A stretch of DNA of 64,000 nt from Halorubrum lacusprofundi ATCC 49239. Lineage in GTDB: Archaea; Halobacteriota; Halobacteria; Halobacteriales; Haloferacaceae. Positions 18,715-27,167 of the stretch are shown here, one piece after another; the stretch's first letter is position 1; the number at the start of each line of letters is the position of its first letter. The notes beneath the pieces are model-generated. The model worked only from the letters and a program-made list of their open reading frames with translations, did not search any database and was not told where the DNA came from. The position numbers were made by a program, and so were the translations under genes. The stretch covers positions 1,116,001 through 1,180,000 of the forward strand of contig NC_012029.1 of the NCBI RefSeq assembly GCF_000022205.1, read 5' to 3'.

Positions 18715-19749
18715 GTGACGCTCGCACAGTTTCTCGATCGGTTCGACGGGGCCGATCGGACCATCGTCGTCGTCAACCGCACCGATCCCGATCCGGTGTT
18801 GAACATGCTCGTGGACACGTTCGGGGACGACGCGGTGAGCGTGGTCGACGAGACCGTCGCGGGAGGCGAGCGGTCCCGGAGTAACCGGGACCGTGGCGCC
18901 GACGCGAGTGGCCCCGATTCTCGCGGTGGGCTCACCACGCGGGAGTTCACCACGGACCGGATCGTCGACCGAAACGGCGAGGCCGTGGGGCCGGGCGACG
19001 GAGATCACGAGGTATCGGCCGCCGACGGCGTCGGTCCGGTGATCGACGTTGACGCCCTCCGCCGCCATGACGCTGTACCCTTCGACGGCGACGATCCCGA
19101 GGAGCTGGAGAACCTCGCGCTGCTCGTCGAGAGCGACGAGGTGATCGCCGGATCGACGCTCGGCGAGCTCGGCGATGCGGTGCTCTTTGTGAACTCGGAC
19201 CTGTACATCACCGGGAGCCGGACGCTCGGCGACATCGACCTCCCCTCCGTGATCGGCGGGCTCGCCGACACCACGTTCTCGCTGCGCGGGTACCCCGAGT
19301 CGAACCGACAGAAACTCCTCCTCATCACCATCTCGCGGTTCATCGAACGCGCCGCGTGGATGTCGGGCGACGGGACGCTCCGGTCGTCGTTCCAGCGGCT
19401 CTCGCGGCTCGACGACGAGGTCGGTACGCGGGAGGTGTACGAGCGCGTGTCCGAAGCGGGCGTCGACACGCACCTCTACGGAATCCCGGACGACCTCCCG
19501 CGCGGCCTCGACGCGGTGATCCACGCCGGGGACACCACCGACTTCACCGACAGTTGGTTCGTGGTGTACCGTCCACCGGAGGGGCCGCACTCGGTCGATG
19601 TCAACCCCGGAAGTGACCTCAAGCGCGGGATCGAAGGCGGCGTGGGGCTACTCGCGGTCGAAATCGAGCCGCGGATGTGGCGCGGGGTCTGGACGTTCGA
19701 CGCCGACCGGGTGCAGTCGATGAATCGGTACATCGAGCGGAATCTGTAG
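18715..19749 (+). CDS. DICT-type sensory domain protein
   Basis: 344 residues from a GTG at 18715. The first 45 residues (LAQFLDRFDGADRTIVVVNRT) and the segment LFVNSDLYITGSRTLGDIDLPSV resemble haloarchaeal DICT-domain proteins, which sense signals and are often joined to kinases or regulators. Between them is a disordered, acidic stretch (about 50-95). No kinase or DNA-binding domain is present. The C-terminus (MWRGVWTFDADRVQSMNRYI) is conserved-looking. It follows gpdC by 102 bases with its own putative promoter. Confidence 0.65.
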   Translation: MTLAQFLDRFDGADRTIVVVNRTDPDPVLNMLVDTFGDDAVSVVDETVAGGERSRSNRDRGADASGPDSRGGLTTREFTTDRIVDRNGEAVGPGDGDHEVSAADGVGPVIDVDALRRHDAVPFDGDDPEELENLALLVESDEVIAGSTLGELGDAVLFVNSDLYITGSRTLGDIDLPSVIGGLADTTFSLRGYPESNRQKLLLITISRFIERAAWMSGDGTLRSSFQRLSRLDDEVGTREVYERVSEAGVDTHLYGIPDDLPRGLDAVIHAGDTTDFTDSWFVVYRPPEGPHSVDVNPGSDLKRGIEGGVGLLAVEIEPRMWRGVWTFDADRVQSMNRYIERNL

Positions 19750-19788
19750 GTGGGCGCGTCGACTGTGGTCGTACAGGAACTGTGGTAA

Positions 19789-20240
19789 GCGATAGCGGGA
19801 GTGAGTGTTGCAGATCGGTCGCAACGATTCAGTATTTAAACAGTCGTGAGCGACGGCGATAATCGTTTATAAATGGATGAGGCGGTGGCGCGCGCCTCCG
19901 AGCGCCCTTTGGGCGCGAGGAGCGCCGCGCGAGGGAGTCGGGCGGCCGGAGCGAAGCGGAGGCCGGCCGACGAGGCTGGGGAGGCGTGAGGCTGCGGTGC
20001 TGTCCTGTGTGGGGAGGATTAAAAGGGGCAGTCGCGAGGACGAAGCACGGCGAAGTAAGGACCGCAAAGAGGGAGCGTAGCGACCGACTGAGGACCGCAG
20101 CCAGCCGCGCGAGTCGTCGCGGCTGGGGCTTTGAAGATGATCACCGCGGTGCCGTCGATCGCTTATAAATGCCCACCAGAAACATCACTCGACCGCTTAT
20201 AAACAACTGTTTCACCAATTCGCTATACCCACTTCCGGCA
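19789..20240. repeat. Intergenic MITE-like element, copy A (structured interior)
   Basis: No gene is visible in 19750-20327. Left flank: GCGATAGCGGGAGTGAGTG, then AT-boxes TATTTAAA near 19833 and TTTATAAATGG near 19866. Right flank: AT-boxes CTTATAAATG near 20161 and CTTATAAAC near 20195, 34 bases apart, then a sequence whose complement reads GGAAGTGGGTATAGCG. The interior starts GCGGTGGCGCGCGCC, has hairpins including CCAGCCGCG/CGCGGCTGG, and ends GGCTGGGGCTTTGAAG and TCACCGCGGTGCCGTCGATC. The same plan recurs at 31.75 and 42.54 kb. Confidence 0.8.
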
Positions 20241-20327
20241 TCGATCAAGAGGCACTCTTCAGCGATCGAGCGTTTCAGTCAACATTGTGTCTGAAAAATT
20301 GGATCTCAACAAATCCGGTCACGGCCA

Positions 20328-21347
20328 TCACTGTTGCAGAGAGAAGGGCCCCGCTCCGGCGGTCCGCTGGGCAACCGTCGCGAGCCGGAGCATGTACGCG
20401 GTCAACACGAGGAACGGGGCCAGAGCGATCGTGAACACAGTCGCGACGAAGCTCATCAGTGGCGGGAGACCGAACACCCACATTTCGGGCAGGAGCTGCG
20501 AGTTGATCGCGAGGATGGCCGACGCGGTGACGAGGATCGACGGCAGCGAGATGACGAGGAGCGTCCGCGACAGCTGGGACACCTCTTGAGTGTAGTAGAG
20601 CGTTTTGAAGTATTCCTTACCGGTGGCGAACAGCTGGAACGCCTCGATGAGGTCATCGAGCCGCTCACCGAACGTATCGGCTAGTTCGCTCTCGTAGACG
20701 CTCCGCAGCGTCCGCGAGCGATCCATATACACCCCGTAGTCCGCCTCCAGACCGAGCCAGAGGATGCCGAACTCTGCGCCGGAGGCGCTGTTACCTTGGT
20801 TACCGAGCGGCTCGACCGTTTCGATGATCTCGTCGACGTACTCCTGGATGTCCCGGGTTAGCTCCTCGTCGCTCCCCGCGGCCACCGCTTCGAGCGCGGT
20901 CGCCCGGTCCTGAATGACCGACGCCATCAGGCTGAGGAACGAGGCCGGATCCGTGGGGCTCTCACCGCTCTCGGTCAGCTGACCGATATCCCGTCGAAAC
21001 TGCATAATCCCCTGAATACGGTTCTCCTGCGTCTCCACGGAGGTGATGTCGTGGGAGAGCACGATCGAGTTGATCGACACCACGATCGACACGAGGAGGA
21101 TGATGCCACTCAACAGCGAGCTCAGGATCGTCTGGACCGCGGGCGTCTCCGTGAGGACCCGTTGCATCTCGAAGGTCCAGACCCACCCGATGAGCATGAG
21201 CGCCGAGAACATAAACGACAGCAACGCACCGGTGACCGCGAGTCGGTTGGCCTCCAGCAGGGTCCACCGGATCACGTGGAACCGGCCGTTTCTCCGCGGG
21301 ACGGGGAACCAGTCGCGGAGTCCCCAGTAGTGGTCGACGACGCTCAC
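20328..21347 (-). CDS. Haloarchaeal membrane protein of unknown function
   Basis: 339 residues. Four hydrophobic segments: about 35-55, 72-95, 255-280 and 285-315. The central part (about 100-250) is predicted soluble and helical, with acidic patches (EELTRDIQEYVDEIIETVEPL). No catalytic motif is recognised. The start at 21347 precedes a conserved-looking aromatic N-terminus (YWGLRDWFPVPRRNG). It sits downstream of the IS element in the same direction. Confidence 0.65.
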   Translation of the reverse strand: MSVVDHYWGLRDWFPVPRRNGRFHVIRWTLLEANRLAVTGALLSFMFSALMLIGWVWTFEMQRVLTETPAVQTILSSLLSGIILLVSIVVSINSIVLSHDITSVETQENRIQGIMQFRRDIGQLTESGESPTDPASFLSLMASVIQDRATALEAVAAGSDEELTRDIQEYVDEIIETVEPLGNQGNSASGAEFGILWLGLEADYGVYMDRSRTLRSVYESELADTFGERLDDLIEAFQLFATGKEYFKTLYYTQEVSQLSRTLLVISLPSILVTASAILAINSQLLPEMWVFGLPPLMSFVATVFTIALAPFLVLTAYMLRLATVAQRTAGAGPFSLQQ

Positions 21348-21485
21348 GACCGCCTCGCTACGACCGCGGCGGTGAGTGCGCGCTGGACGCCGAGCCGCCG
21401 CTCGTCGCGACTCGTCGCGCTGGAGCCGGAAAGTGATCGGCGAACGGGAGGGTCACACCTCCCGGTCGCGGGGTCCATCACCATG

Positions 21486-21543
21486 CTACACACCGGGCAC
21501 TCCCAGCGCCTCGAAGCCGACAATCCCCACGACCGCCATCACG
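21486..21543 (-). pseudogene. Detached 3' end of the membrane-protein gene split by the IS element
   Basis: Immediately beyond the IS right end the minus strand encodes VMAVVGIVGFEALGVPGV and then TAG (21486-21488). This hydrophobic tail is what would be expected to continue the membrane gene at 23351-23695, whose own end is now read from IS sequence. The exact junction frame depends on the true IS boundary by one or two bases. Confidence 0.55.
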
Positions 21544-21740
21544 TGACATCCTCCTCGCCGTAAACGGCGAGGCTTCCCACGCAGGGGGAATACCAGTCAG
21601 TCGTCGCTGGTAGAGGGTTTCGACTCTTCGTAGGCCGTGAGCGTCATCTGCGCTGGTACGCTCTTCTCACGGTGAGTCGTGGCGGTGTCACAACCGCTCC
21701 CATCCCGAGGCGAGTCATCGCGTCCGGCCTTGTCAAGCGG
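21544..21740 (-). ncRNA. Predicted omega-RNA (reRNA) at the tnpB 3' end and right end
   Basis: By analogy with other IS200/IS605 elements, the guide scaffold should span the last part of tnpB and the right-end hairpin (21552-21571), with the guide read from flanking DNA just beyond 21544. The hairpin is visible; the RNA itself and its 5' boundary are inference. Confidence 0.35.
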
Positions 21741-22856
21741 GACGCTCTCTCCCCACGGGTCAACCCGTCGTGCGATATTCGCGGAAGCGTTGATGTCGGC
21801 CTGAAACGTCGAAACGTGGCAGTCATCGTTCGGACACCGGAACTCGGCCTGCGAGTCCCGCCGACCGATGCGGTGGCACGAGTGGCACGTCTGCGAGGTG
21901 TACGCCGGATTCACGTACTCGACCGGAATACCTGCTTCCGTCGCCTTGTCCTCGATGCGCCCTTGGAGTCGGGCGAACGCCCACGAGTGAAGCCGACGGT
22001 TCATGTACTTCCCGTAGTCGAGACGCTCACGGATGTACGTCAAGTCCTCCATCACCAACACCGGATTTTCAAACTGCTTGGCGTACTCGACGGCTTCCCG
22101 AGACGCTTTCTCCACGATGTCGGTGAGGGCGTTCTGGTAGTGGTCGAACCGTTCGTCGGTACGCCACTCCGAAGCGTCACGCTCTTGCAGTCGTTTCAGG
22201 GTCGTGTGCATCTCTTTTCGGAGATGCTTCGCTCTGCTTCCGCTACACACGAACGGGTCAGTCGGAGAACCGTCCTTGAGGGCACAGCCCGTGATGAGGG
22301 CGGTTTCTCCGATGTCTAAGCCGATGTGCGTGGCGTCACCGTCCGCCGCTGGTTCTTCAACCGGGTACTCGACGGTGACGTGTAGTACCCAATTCTTCCG
22401 ATGCTGTTGAAGCCGTATCTCGCCCGCTTTCGCGTCCTCGGATACGAGGTCGTGCCAGAGGTCTTCCTGTTCGGGATTGATGCGGAGCGGCATCCAGAAA
22501 TTCGTTCCCCGACCGGGACGAGGAACCCACCACGTAAACTCGTAGTCGCGTTCTTCCGAGTGGTCGAACTTCGCGGCTTGGTTCGTGAGTCGTATCGGGT
22601 GTTCGTCGTCCAAATCCTGCGCGTTGTACGTCTTGCGGAGTTTCGGGACGTAGTTGCAGAGCGCGGCTTTGGCCTGATACGGCAAGTCGTAGGGCGTCAC
22701 GATGTCGCTCACCGAGGACATGGTACTCGCCCCGGCGTCGAACGCTTCTTGCAGACCGTCACGGTAGGTTTCGAGCAGGTCGTTGAGTTTCGACTGCTTG
22801 TGCGCGGTGGGGGGTGCGAACGTCGCCTGCAACGTCTTCGTGACGGTCGTGGACAC
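21597..22856 (-). CDS. tnpB: RNA-guided nuclease TnpB (IS1341/IS200-IS605 type)
   Basis: 419 residues. RuvC-like catalytic residues appear intact: D181 in GLDIGE, E270 in VLVMEDLTY and D354 in FQADINASANIA. A zinc finger is formed by C324/C327 (CHSCHR) and C341/C346 (CPNDDC). The N-terminal half is the OB/helical RNA-binding part. TnpB cleaves DNA next to a short motif, guided by RNA from the element's right end, and helps the element persist. The GTG at 22856 lies one base after the tnpA stop. Confidence 0.93.
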   Translation of the reverse strand: MSTTVTKTLQATFAPPTAHKQSKLNDLLETYRDGLQEAFDAGASTMSSVSDIVTPYDLPYQAKAALCNYVPKLRKTYNAQDLDDEHPIRLTNQAAKFDHSEERDYEFTWWVPRPGRGTNFWMPLRINPEQEDLWHDLVSEDAKAGEIRLQQHRKNWVLHVTVEYPVEEPAADGDATHIGLDIGETALITGCALKDGSPTDPFVCSGSRAKHLRKEMHTTLKRLQERDASEWRTDERFDHYQNALTDIVEKASREAVEYAKQFENPVLVMEDLTYIRERLDYGKYMNRRLHSWAFARLQGRIEDKATEAGIPVEYVNPAYTSQTCHSCHRIGRRDSQAEFRCPNDDCHVSTFQADINASANIARRVDPWGESVPLDKAGRDDSPRDGSGCDTATTHREKSVPAQMTLTAYEESKPSTSDD

Positions 22857-22857
22857 G

Positions 22858-23250
22858 CTACTGCTCCTCCACGTACTCCATCAGCACGTCGATGCTCACT
22901 TGGCCAGTGGTGGTGAGGAAGTATCCCGGTTGCCAGAACGCTTTGTCGAGCGCCTGCCGAACCTCGGGGTTCTCGTCACGGATTTTGCGAGATGTGACGC
23001 CCTTGAGTGAGTTGATGAACTTGGTGAGGTCGGTCGTTGGCTTCGCCGTGAAGAGGATGTGAACGTGGTCGCTTCCGCCGTTGACGTTCTGGATGTTTAC
23101 GCCGAAGTCCTCGGAGATGTCGCTGGCAATCTCACCGACCCGTTCTGCGATTTCGTCGGTGAGTAGGTCTGCGCGGTACTTCGTGACGGTCACGAAGTGA
23201 TATTGGAGCGCGTAGACCGTGTGCGACCCAGTTTCGAGGTTGTACTTCAT
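22858..23250 (-). CDS. tnpA: IS200/IS605 family Y1 transposase TnpA
   Basis: 130 residues. The HUH metal-binding motif is DHVHILF (H62, H64) and the catalytic tyrosine is Y110 in QPGYFLTTTG. It cuts and rejoins single-stranded DNA at the element's end hairpins. The ATG at 23250 (MKYNLETGSH) gives the usual length and N-terminus. It is followed by tnpB with a one-base gap, so the two are co-transcribed. No damage is visible, so the element may be mobile. Confidence 0.93.
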   Translation of the reverse strand: MKYNLETGSHTVYALQYHFVTVTKYRADLLTDEIAERVGEIASDISEDFGVNIQNVNGGSDHVHILFTAKPTTDLTKFINSLKGVTSRKIRDENPEVRQALDKAFWQPGYFLTTTGQVSIDVLMEYVEEQ

Positions 23251-23350
23251 TTGGTCGTACTGATTTCTACACACCCAATTCTAATAAAGGTTTGCCGTCG
23301 TGGGGTATTCAGACTGCAACCGACGGTGGAACGTGAGGGAGTTGTCGGCT

Positions 23351-23695
23351 TCACGCCCGCCGTAAACGGCGGGATTCTCGCCTTGAAAAAAGATAGAGGA
23401 CGACGAGCGAGGCGACGGCGGCGAACAGCGCGATCCCGGCGGCCTTGATCCAGCCACCCGGGTACTGCCAGTTCACGACCGCAAGGTACGCGATCAGCGC
23501 TAACAGCGGGCCCAAAAGCGGGATCCAGCCGAAAAAGAACGCGACGACCGCCCAGACGATCGCGCCGATCAGGGCCGTTACCACCGCCTTTGGGAAGCTG
23601 TCGGTGTCCGTCATCACGCGTGCCCCGACGTAGATTCCTACCGCGCCGACGAGCAGGCTCACCACGAACACGATCAGTGTATCGACGATTGCCAT
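23351..23695 (-). CDS. Small membrane protein, C-terminus replaced by IS sequence
   Basis: 114 residues with three or four hydrophobic segments (about 4-28, 40-62, 64-80 and 85-103). The last 11 residues (SRRESRRLRRA) are encoded by the IS left-end hairpin, and the TGA at 23351 lies inside the IS. The native tail is probably the detached fragment at 21486-21543. A TATA box (TTTTATCA on the minus strand, 23719-23725) sits about 27 bases before the ATG at 23695, so the truncated form is probably still expressed. Function unknown. Confidence 0.7.
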   Translation of the reverse strand: MAIVDTLIVFVVSLLVGAVGIYVGARVMTDTDSFPKAVVTALIGAIVWAVVAFFFGWIPLLGPLLALIAYLAVVNWQYPGGWIKAAGIALFAAVASLVVLYLFSRRESRRLRRA

Positions 23696-23777
23696 GGAAA
23701 TCAAGCGGCTCTGAAAGTGATAAAACCGCGGCTTGCGGGCGCAACGCGATGTATCTGTGATCGTCTATCCCGTGATC

Positions 23778-25061
23778 TTAGCTCCTACCTTGGTCCGGGT
23801 CGCGATCGGATTTGGGCTGGGAATCGGAATCGGAATCAGAATCGGAATCAGAATCAGATTCGGGTTCGGGTTCCGGATCGGGATCGGAATCGCCCTGAAA
23901 ATCGTCTTGCTCGGCGTGCACCTCCTCCGGGTCCGTCCCGATATCCTCTGCGACGCTCGCCTCTGGCCGGATTGGCTCCCCACTGAGCAGCTCCGGCAGA
24001 ACGATTCGGATCGCTTCGAGAACGAGCACGAAGAGAATCGGCATGAGGAAGATGCCGTACCATCCGAACAGGATCGGTCCGAGCAGGTAGGCGAACAGCA
24101 GCAAGATCGCGTTGAGCCGTCGCCCGGAGAGGTACGGCTGCAGAAACGACTGCGGCAGGATGTCCAAGAGAAGCACGTAGGCCACGAGTACGACCCCGAC
24201 AAACACGAGGCTCCCTTGCCCCTGGTCGGTGCTGACGGCTTGAAAGCCGAGCAACGCGACGATGGGGATGTAGACGATCTTGCCGACGACGACGGGGATC
24301 AGGCTCGCCAGCCCGGTCAGAAAACCGGCCACGAGCACCATCGGCACTTGGAGTCCGGGCGGCGCCACGAGGTTCGTCGCCGCGTACGTTACGGTCGCCA
24401 GGATGGACGAGGCGACAACGAACAGCAGATTGCCGAAAAACACTGACTCTAGGTCGGCGTCAACCGCGATTGCGTAGGCGTACGCCGTCGAGTCGCGCCC
24501 GCCGACCAGTTCGGTCAGGGTCTTTGAGACATCGGTGTCGTTGGCGAGCAGGAAGTACGCCAGCGTCGTGGCGAGTCCAAGCAGAAACAGCCCGCCCACG
24601 ACGCCTTGGAGCGCGGTTACGGCGGCCCCCACGTTGGACCAGACCGACCCGCCCGCGTCGAGGATCGAGGAGGGATTCAACAGCAGCGACACCAGCTGCT
24701 CGCGCTGTTCCGCCGGGAGCGCGTCGATGCCGGTGATTCGGGCGACGAGCGTCCCGACGAATTCCCCGTCCCCGAACTGGCGCTGGACGACCTGAAACAG
24801 ACGGAGGCCGACGACAACCAACAGCAACAGGATCGGGACCAGGACGGACAGCGCCGTGAGCGTCGCCGCGAGCTGTCGCGATCCCGTTACCGACCGGAGT
24901 CGGACGCAGATCGGCCGGGTGGCGTAGTAGCCGAACAGCCCTAAGACGGTGAGCCCGATGAACGAGCCGACGACGTACGCGATCGCCACGCCGAGCAGGA
25001 GGACGAACGCCCACCAGCCGAGGCGGCTGCGAGATGGCAGGTGGTCTGTGAGACCGTTCAT
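23778..25061 (-). CDS. AI-2E family transporter (PerM-like permease)
   Basis: 427 residues. Seven or eight hydrophobic segments, with the family pattern LFGYYATRPICVRL near the N-terminus and, in the C-terminal half, LASLIPVVVGKIVYIP and DILPQSFLQPYLSGRRLN. The substrate of archaeal members is unknown. The ATG at 25061 overlaps the upstream stop as ATGA, so it is preferred over the in-frame ATG at 25073. The cytoplasmic tail ends in a Glu/Pro then Ser-Asp repeat encoded by an ATTCCG/ATTCTG-type hexamer tract. Confidence 0.85.
   Translation of the reverse strand: MNGLTDHLPSRSRLGWWAFVLLLGVAIAYVVGSFIGLTVLGLFGYYATRPICVRLRSVTGSRQLAATLTALSVLVPILLLLVVVGLRLFQVVQRQFGDGEFVGTLVARITGIDALPAEQREQLVSLLLNPSSILDAGGSVWSNVGAAVTALQGVVGGLFLLGLATTLAYFLLANDTDVSKTLTELVGGRDSTAYAYAIAVDADLESVFFGNLLFVVASSILATVTYAATNLVAPPGLQVPMVLVAGFLTGLASLIPVVVGKIVYIPIVALLGFQAVSTDQGQGSLVFVGVVLVAYVLLLDILPQSFLQPYLSGRRLNAILLLFAYLLGPILFGWYGIFLMPILFVLVLEAIRIVLPELLSGEPIRPEASVAEDIGTDPEEVHAEQDDFQGDSDPDPEPEPESDSDSDSDSDSDSQPKSDRDPDQGRS
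23817..23893. repeat. Hexanucleotide repeat encoding Ser-Asp/Pro-Glu tail
   Basis: Imperfect GAATCG/GAATCA hexamers on the plus strand encode PEPEPESDSDSDSDSD at the C-terminus of the AI-2E transporter. Such tracts can change length by slippage; six-base units keep the frame. Confidence 0.75.
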
Positions 25062-25537
25062 ACTCTGACCCATGCTACTACCTCCGAAATAGGTGCCGTG
25101 CCGGCGGGACAGACGACGGTTCCAGTTCGTCGGCCGCCCGCAGGGACGTGTTCGAACGCGAGCGACCGCTCCGAGTCGCCACATCTGACCGCCACCTGTA
25201 CCGAGGACAGTCCGGTCCCGTCCTGGTTATCGAGTCGGACGGTCACCTGGCGACGGTCGTCGTCCGGGGCCGGCATCGGCTCGATCGCCTCGACGGTTGC
25301 CGTCGGGACGCCGTCCGCCGTCGTGACGGCCGCTTGCCAGCCGACGTAGCCAAGCGTCGCCACAATGAGGAGTACGCTCGCGACCACGATCGCCAGCTCC
25401 AGAAGCTCACCGCCGTCCGGATTGAGACCGCCGTTCGTTCCTGGCTCCTCCCCGTCTTCCCCACGCTCTCCGTCCCCTCGTTCGACGGCATCGCGGTCAC
25501 GGGCCTGGGTCGGCGTTTCGTCGTCGGTTCGAGTCAT
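25058..25537 (-). CDS. TIGR02588-like single-pass protein
   Basis: 159 residues: acidic disordered N-terminus (1-42), one transmembrane helix (about 46-66, LLELAIVVASVLLIVATLGY) and a beta-rich C-terminal domain with two cysteines (VAVRCGDSE and TVVCPAG) that could form a disulfide outside the cell. It fits the TIGR02588 family, which is usually found beside TIGR02587 membrane proteins, as here. Function unknown. ATGA overlaps on both sides couple it to its neighbours. Confidence 0.75.
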   Translation of the reverse strand: MTRTDDETPTQARDRDAVERGDGERGEDGEEPGTNGGLNPDGGELLELAIVVASVLLIVATLGYVGWQAAVTTADGVPTATVEAIEPMPAPDDDRRQVTVRLDNQDGTGLSSVQVAVRCGDSERSLAFEHVPAGGRRTGTVVCPAGTAPISEVVAWVRV

Positions 25538-26337
25538 GCGAGCACCACCCGCGCAGCACTGGCCCCGACGGCGGCGGGGAACCCGAGCACGATCGTCCGG
25601 CGGACCGCGGTCGCGAACGGTTGGACGCCCGCCTCCCCGATGGCGAGCAGCATCCCGGCGGCGACCGCCAGCCCGACCACGTACAGCATGCAGGTCTGTC
25701 CGATTCGACGGCGGAGAGAACGCTGCTCGAGGCGGGCCCTCTGGCCCCGAAACTCAAGCTCATAGAGGATCAGATACGTCACGACCAGCGAGGTGAGCAG
25801 AATCGCGCCGATCCTCGGCCAGCTGGCCCCGGCGGCCAGTACGGCCACCTCGTTGGTTGGGGCGATTGGCGCCGCGAAGAACACCGCGCCGAGCGCGAAC
25901 ACTCCCAGACTCGCCGGGAACGACGCCTCGGAGATCTCCTCTTGATCGCCGCTGAGGAGCTCGTTGGCTAAGGACGCCCCGAACGCTAGCGGGACCACTT
26001 GAACCAGTATCGTCCGAACGACTACCGGGAGCGGATCGGTGAGGTCGAGCACGCCGAGCAGCGCCAGCGCCGCGAACGCGACGAGAAACCCCTGGAACAC
26101 CACCTCGGCGACCTCGACGTACACCGGCGATCGGTCGTCATCCCCCCGGAAGCCGACGGCGCGGGTGATCGGGACGATGAGGGCGATCCCGACGACAACG
26201 AACGCGAGCAGATGGGTGGCGGGCACCTCGACGGCCAGCCACCAGGTCTCGGTCGTGTACGCGAACGAGATGCCGAGCACTAACAGCGCGCCCATCATGC
26301 CCCGACCCTGCTCGCGGACTTCGAGGGCGAAATTCAT
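25534..26337 (-). CDS. TIGR02587-like integral membrane protein
   Basis: 267 residues with about seven hydrophobic segments. The N-terminal pattern RGMMGALLVLGISFAYTTETWW and the partner gene TIGR02588 next door support the TIGR02587 family, membrane proteins of unknown function. No catalytic residues stand out. It shares ATGA with the gene upstream and with the TIGR02588 gene downstream. Confidence 0.75.
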   Translation of the reverse strand: MNFALEVREQGRGMMGALLVLGISFAYTTETWWLAVEVPATHLLAFVVVGIALIVPITRAVGFRGDDDRSPVYVEVAEVVFQGFLVAFAALALLGVLDLTDPLPVVVRTILVQVVPLAFGASLANELLSGDQEEISEASFPASLGVFALGAVFFAAPIAPTNEVAVLAAGASWPRIGAILLTSLVVTYLILYELEFRGQRARLEQRSLRRRIGQTCMLYVVGLAVAAGMLLAIGEAGVQPFATAVRRTIVLGFPAAVGASAARVVLA

Positions 26338-26639
26338 ATATAACGACCTCTCTCAGGGTTGGACAAGACGGCGAGAGCGAACGTCTTGAGCTGTTTCTCT
26401 GACACCGTGGCGCTGCCGGAGCGAGGTGTGTTCACACGCACTCTCCAGTTCTCCCTGACCTTCTCGTCGAACTCGCCGCCCGAGTGTGCTGTTTCGTCGA
26501 CGCCGTCGGGGTGGTCGGGGGTGGCCGTCTCGACCTCGAAGCTCTCGTTTGTCGATCCTGCGACGCGACCCAGCCTCCAGCCGTCCTCGTACACGGGCTC
26601 GCCCGGATCGACCGCACCGAAGGGAGAACCATCAATCAT
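26334..26639 (-). CDS. Small acidic protein, possibly PRC-barrel-like
   Basis: 101 residues from an ATG at 26639. The segment PGEPVYEDGWRLGRVAGSTNESFEVE resembles a PRC-barrel beta-hairpin (property, DG, LG-V), as found in small haloarchaeal stress-related proteins. The stop overlaps the TIGR02587 start as ATGA, which argues that it is the real first gene of a four-gene operon. An in-frame ATG at 26693 would add 18 residues. Family assignment is weak. Confidence 0.5.
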   Translation of the reverse strand: MIDGSPFGAVDPGEPVYEDGWRLGRVAGSTNESFEVETATPDHPDGVDETAHSGGEFDEKVRENWRVRVNTPRSGSATVSEKQLKTFALAVLSNPERGRYI

Positions 26640-26807
26640 ATTAAACGTTGGAACGCCGGCGTTATTGAACTTTACGCGAGAGCGGGTCACCAAAGGGAAC
26701 GCGGCCGATTGAAGTGACGGTCACGTTGCTCGGCGGCCACTTCCGCATATACGCCTAGCAGAGGCAAGCAGAACGGTTAGTCTCGGAAGCGTTGTTCATC
26801 GAATCAC

Positions 26808-27050
26808 ATGCAAGACGGCGTAACACTGACAGCGGACGACGAAGGCAAGAGCGTCGTAAACGCCACCGGTGACACGATTGGTCGTGTTGTCAGTGTGGAA
26901 CACGGCAATGCATACGTCGATCCTGATCCGGGGCTGACAGACACGATCCGATCCAAACTGGGCTGGGGCGAGGCCGACCAAGATAACTATCAGCTCGATG
27001 CCGCTAGCATCGAGTCCGTCTCTGACAACGAGATCTACCTGAGCAGGTAA
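26808..27050 (+). CDS. PRC-barrel-like small protein
   Basis: 80 residues. The pattern TADDEGKSVVNATGDTIGRV then VSVEHGNAYVDPDPG is that of haloarchaeal PRC-barrel proteins, with a helical middle (LTDTIRSKLGWG) and a final strand (SVSDNEIYLSR). Such proteins are abundant in halophiles and may have structural or stress roles. Divergent from the operon at 26639. Confidence 0.7.
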   Translation: MQDGVTLTADDEGKSVVNATGDTIGRVVSVEHGNAYVDPDPGLTDTIRSKLGWGEADQDNYQLDAASIESVSDNEIYLSR

Positions 27051-27167
27051 CACCGTCTACTGGGCGTTCATCAGTCCGTCCTCTGCTGAACCCTTCTTTT
27101 CAGTGCGAGACTTCGATCCGTTGCCGTACAAATACAAAAATATGACAACTCAAAAACACCAAACCAC

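Larger units (their letters stand above)
21544..23384 (-). mobile_element. Complete IS200/IS605-family insertion sequence (tnpA + tnpB)
   Basis: Transcribed on the minus strand: left end near 23384, tnpA, tnpB, right end near 21544. Both ends carry subterminal hairpins with the core GCCGTAAACGGC: CCCGCCGTAAACGGCGGG at 23356-23373 and CCTCGCCGTAAACGGCGAGG at 21552-21571. The right end terminates GAGGATGTCA. There is no terminal inverted repeat or target duplication, as expected for single-strand Y1 transposition. Both proteins look intact. The insertion lies in the 3' part of a small membrane-protein gene. Confidence 0.85.

Noticed and set aside
23817..23893. CRISPR-like array
   Set aside because: It is a short hexamer repeat inside a coding sequence for a Ser-Asp tail, with no spacers. 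No CRISPR array or cas gene was seen in the window.
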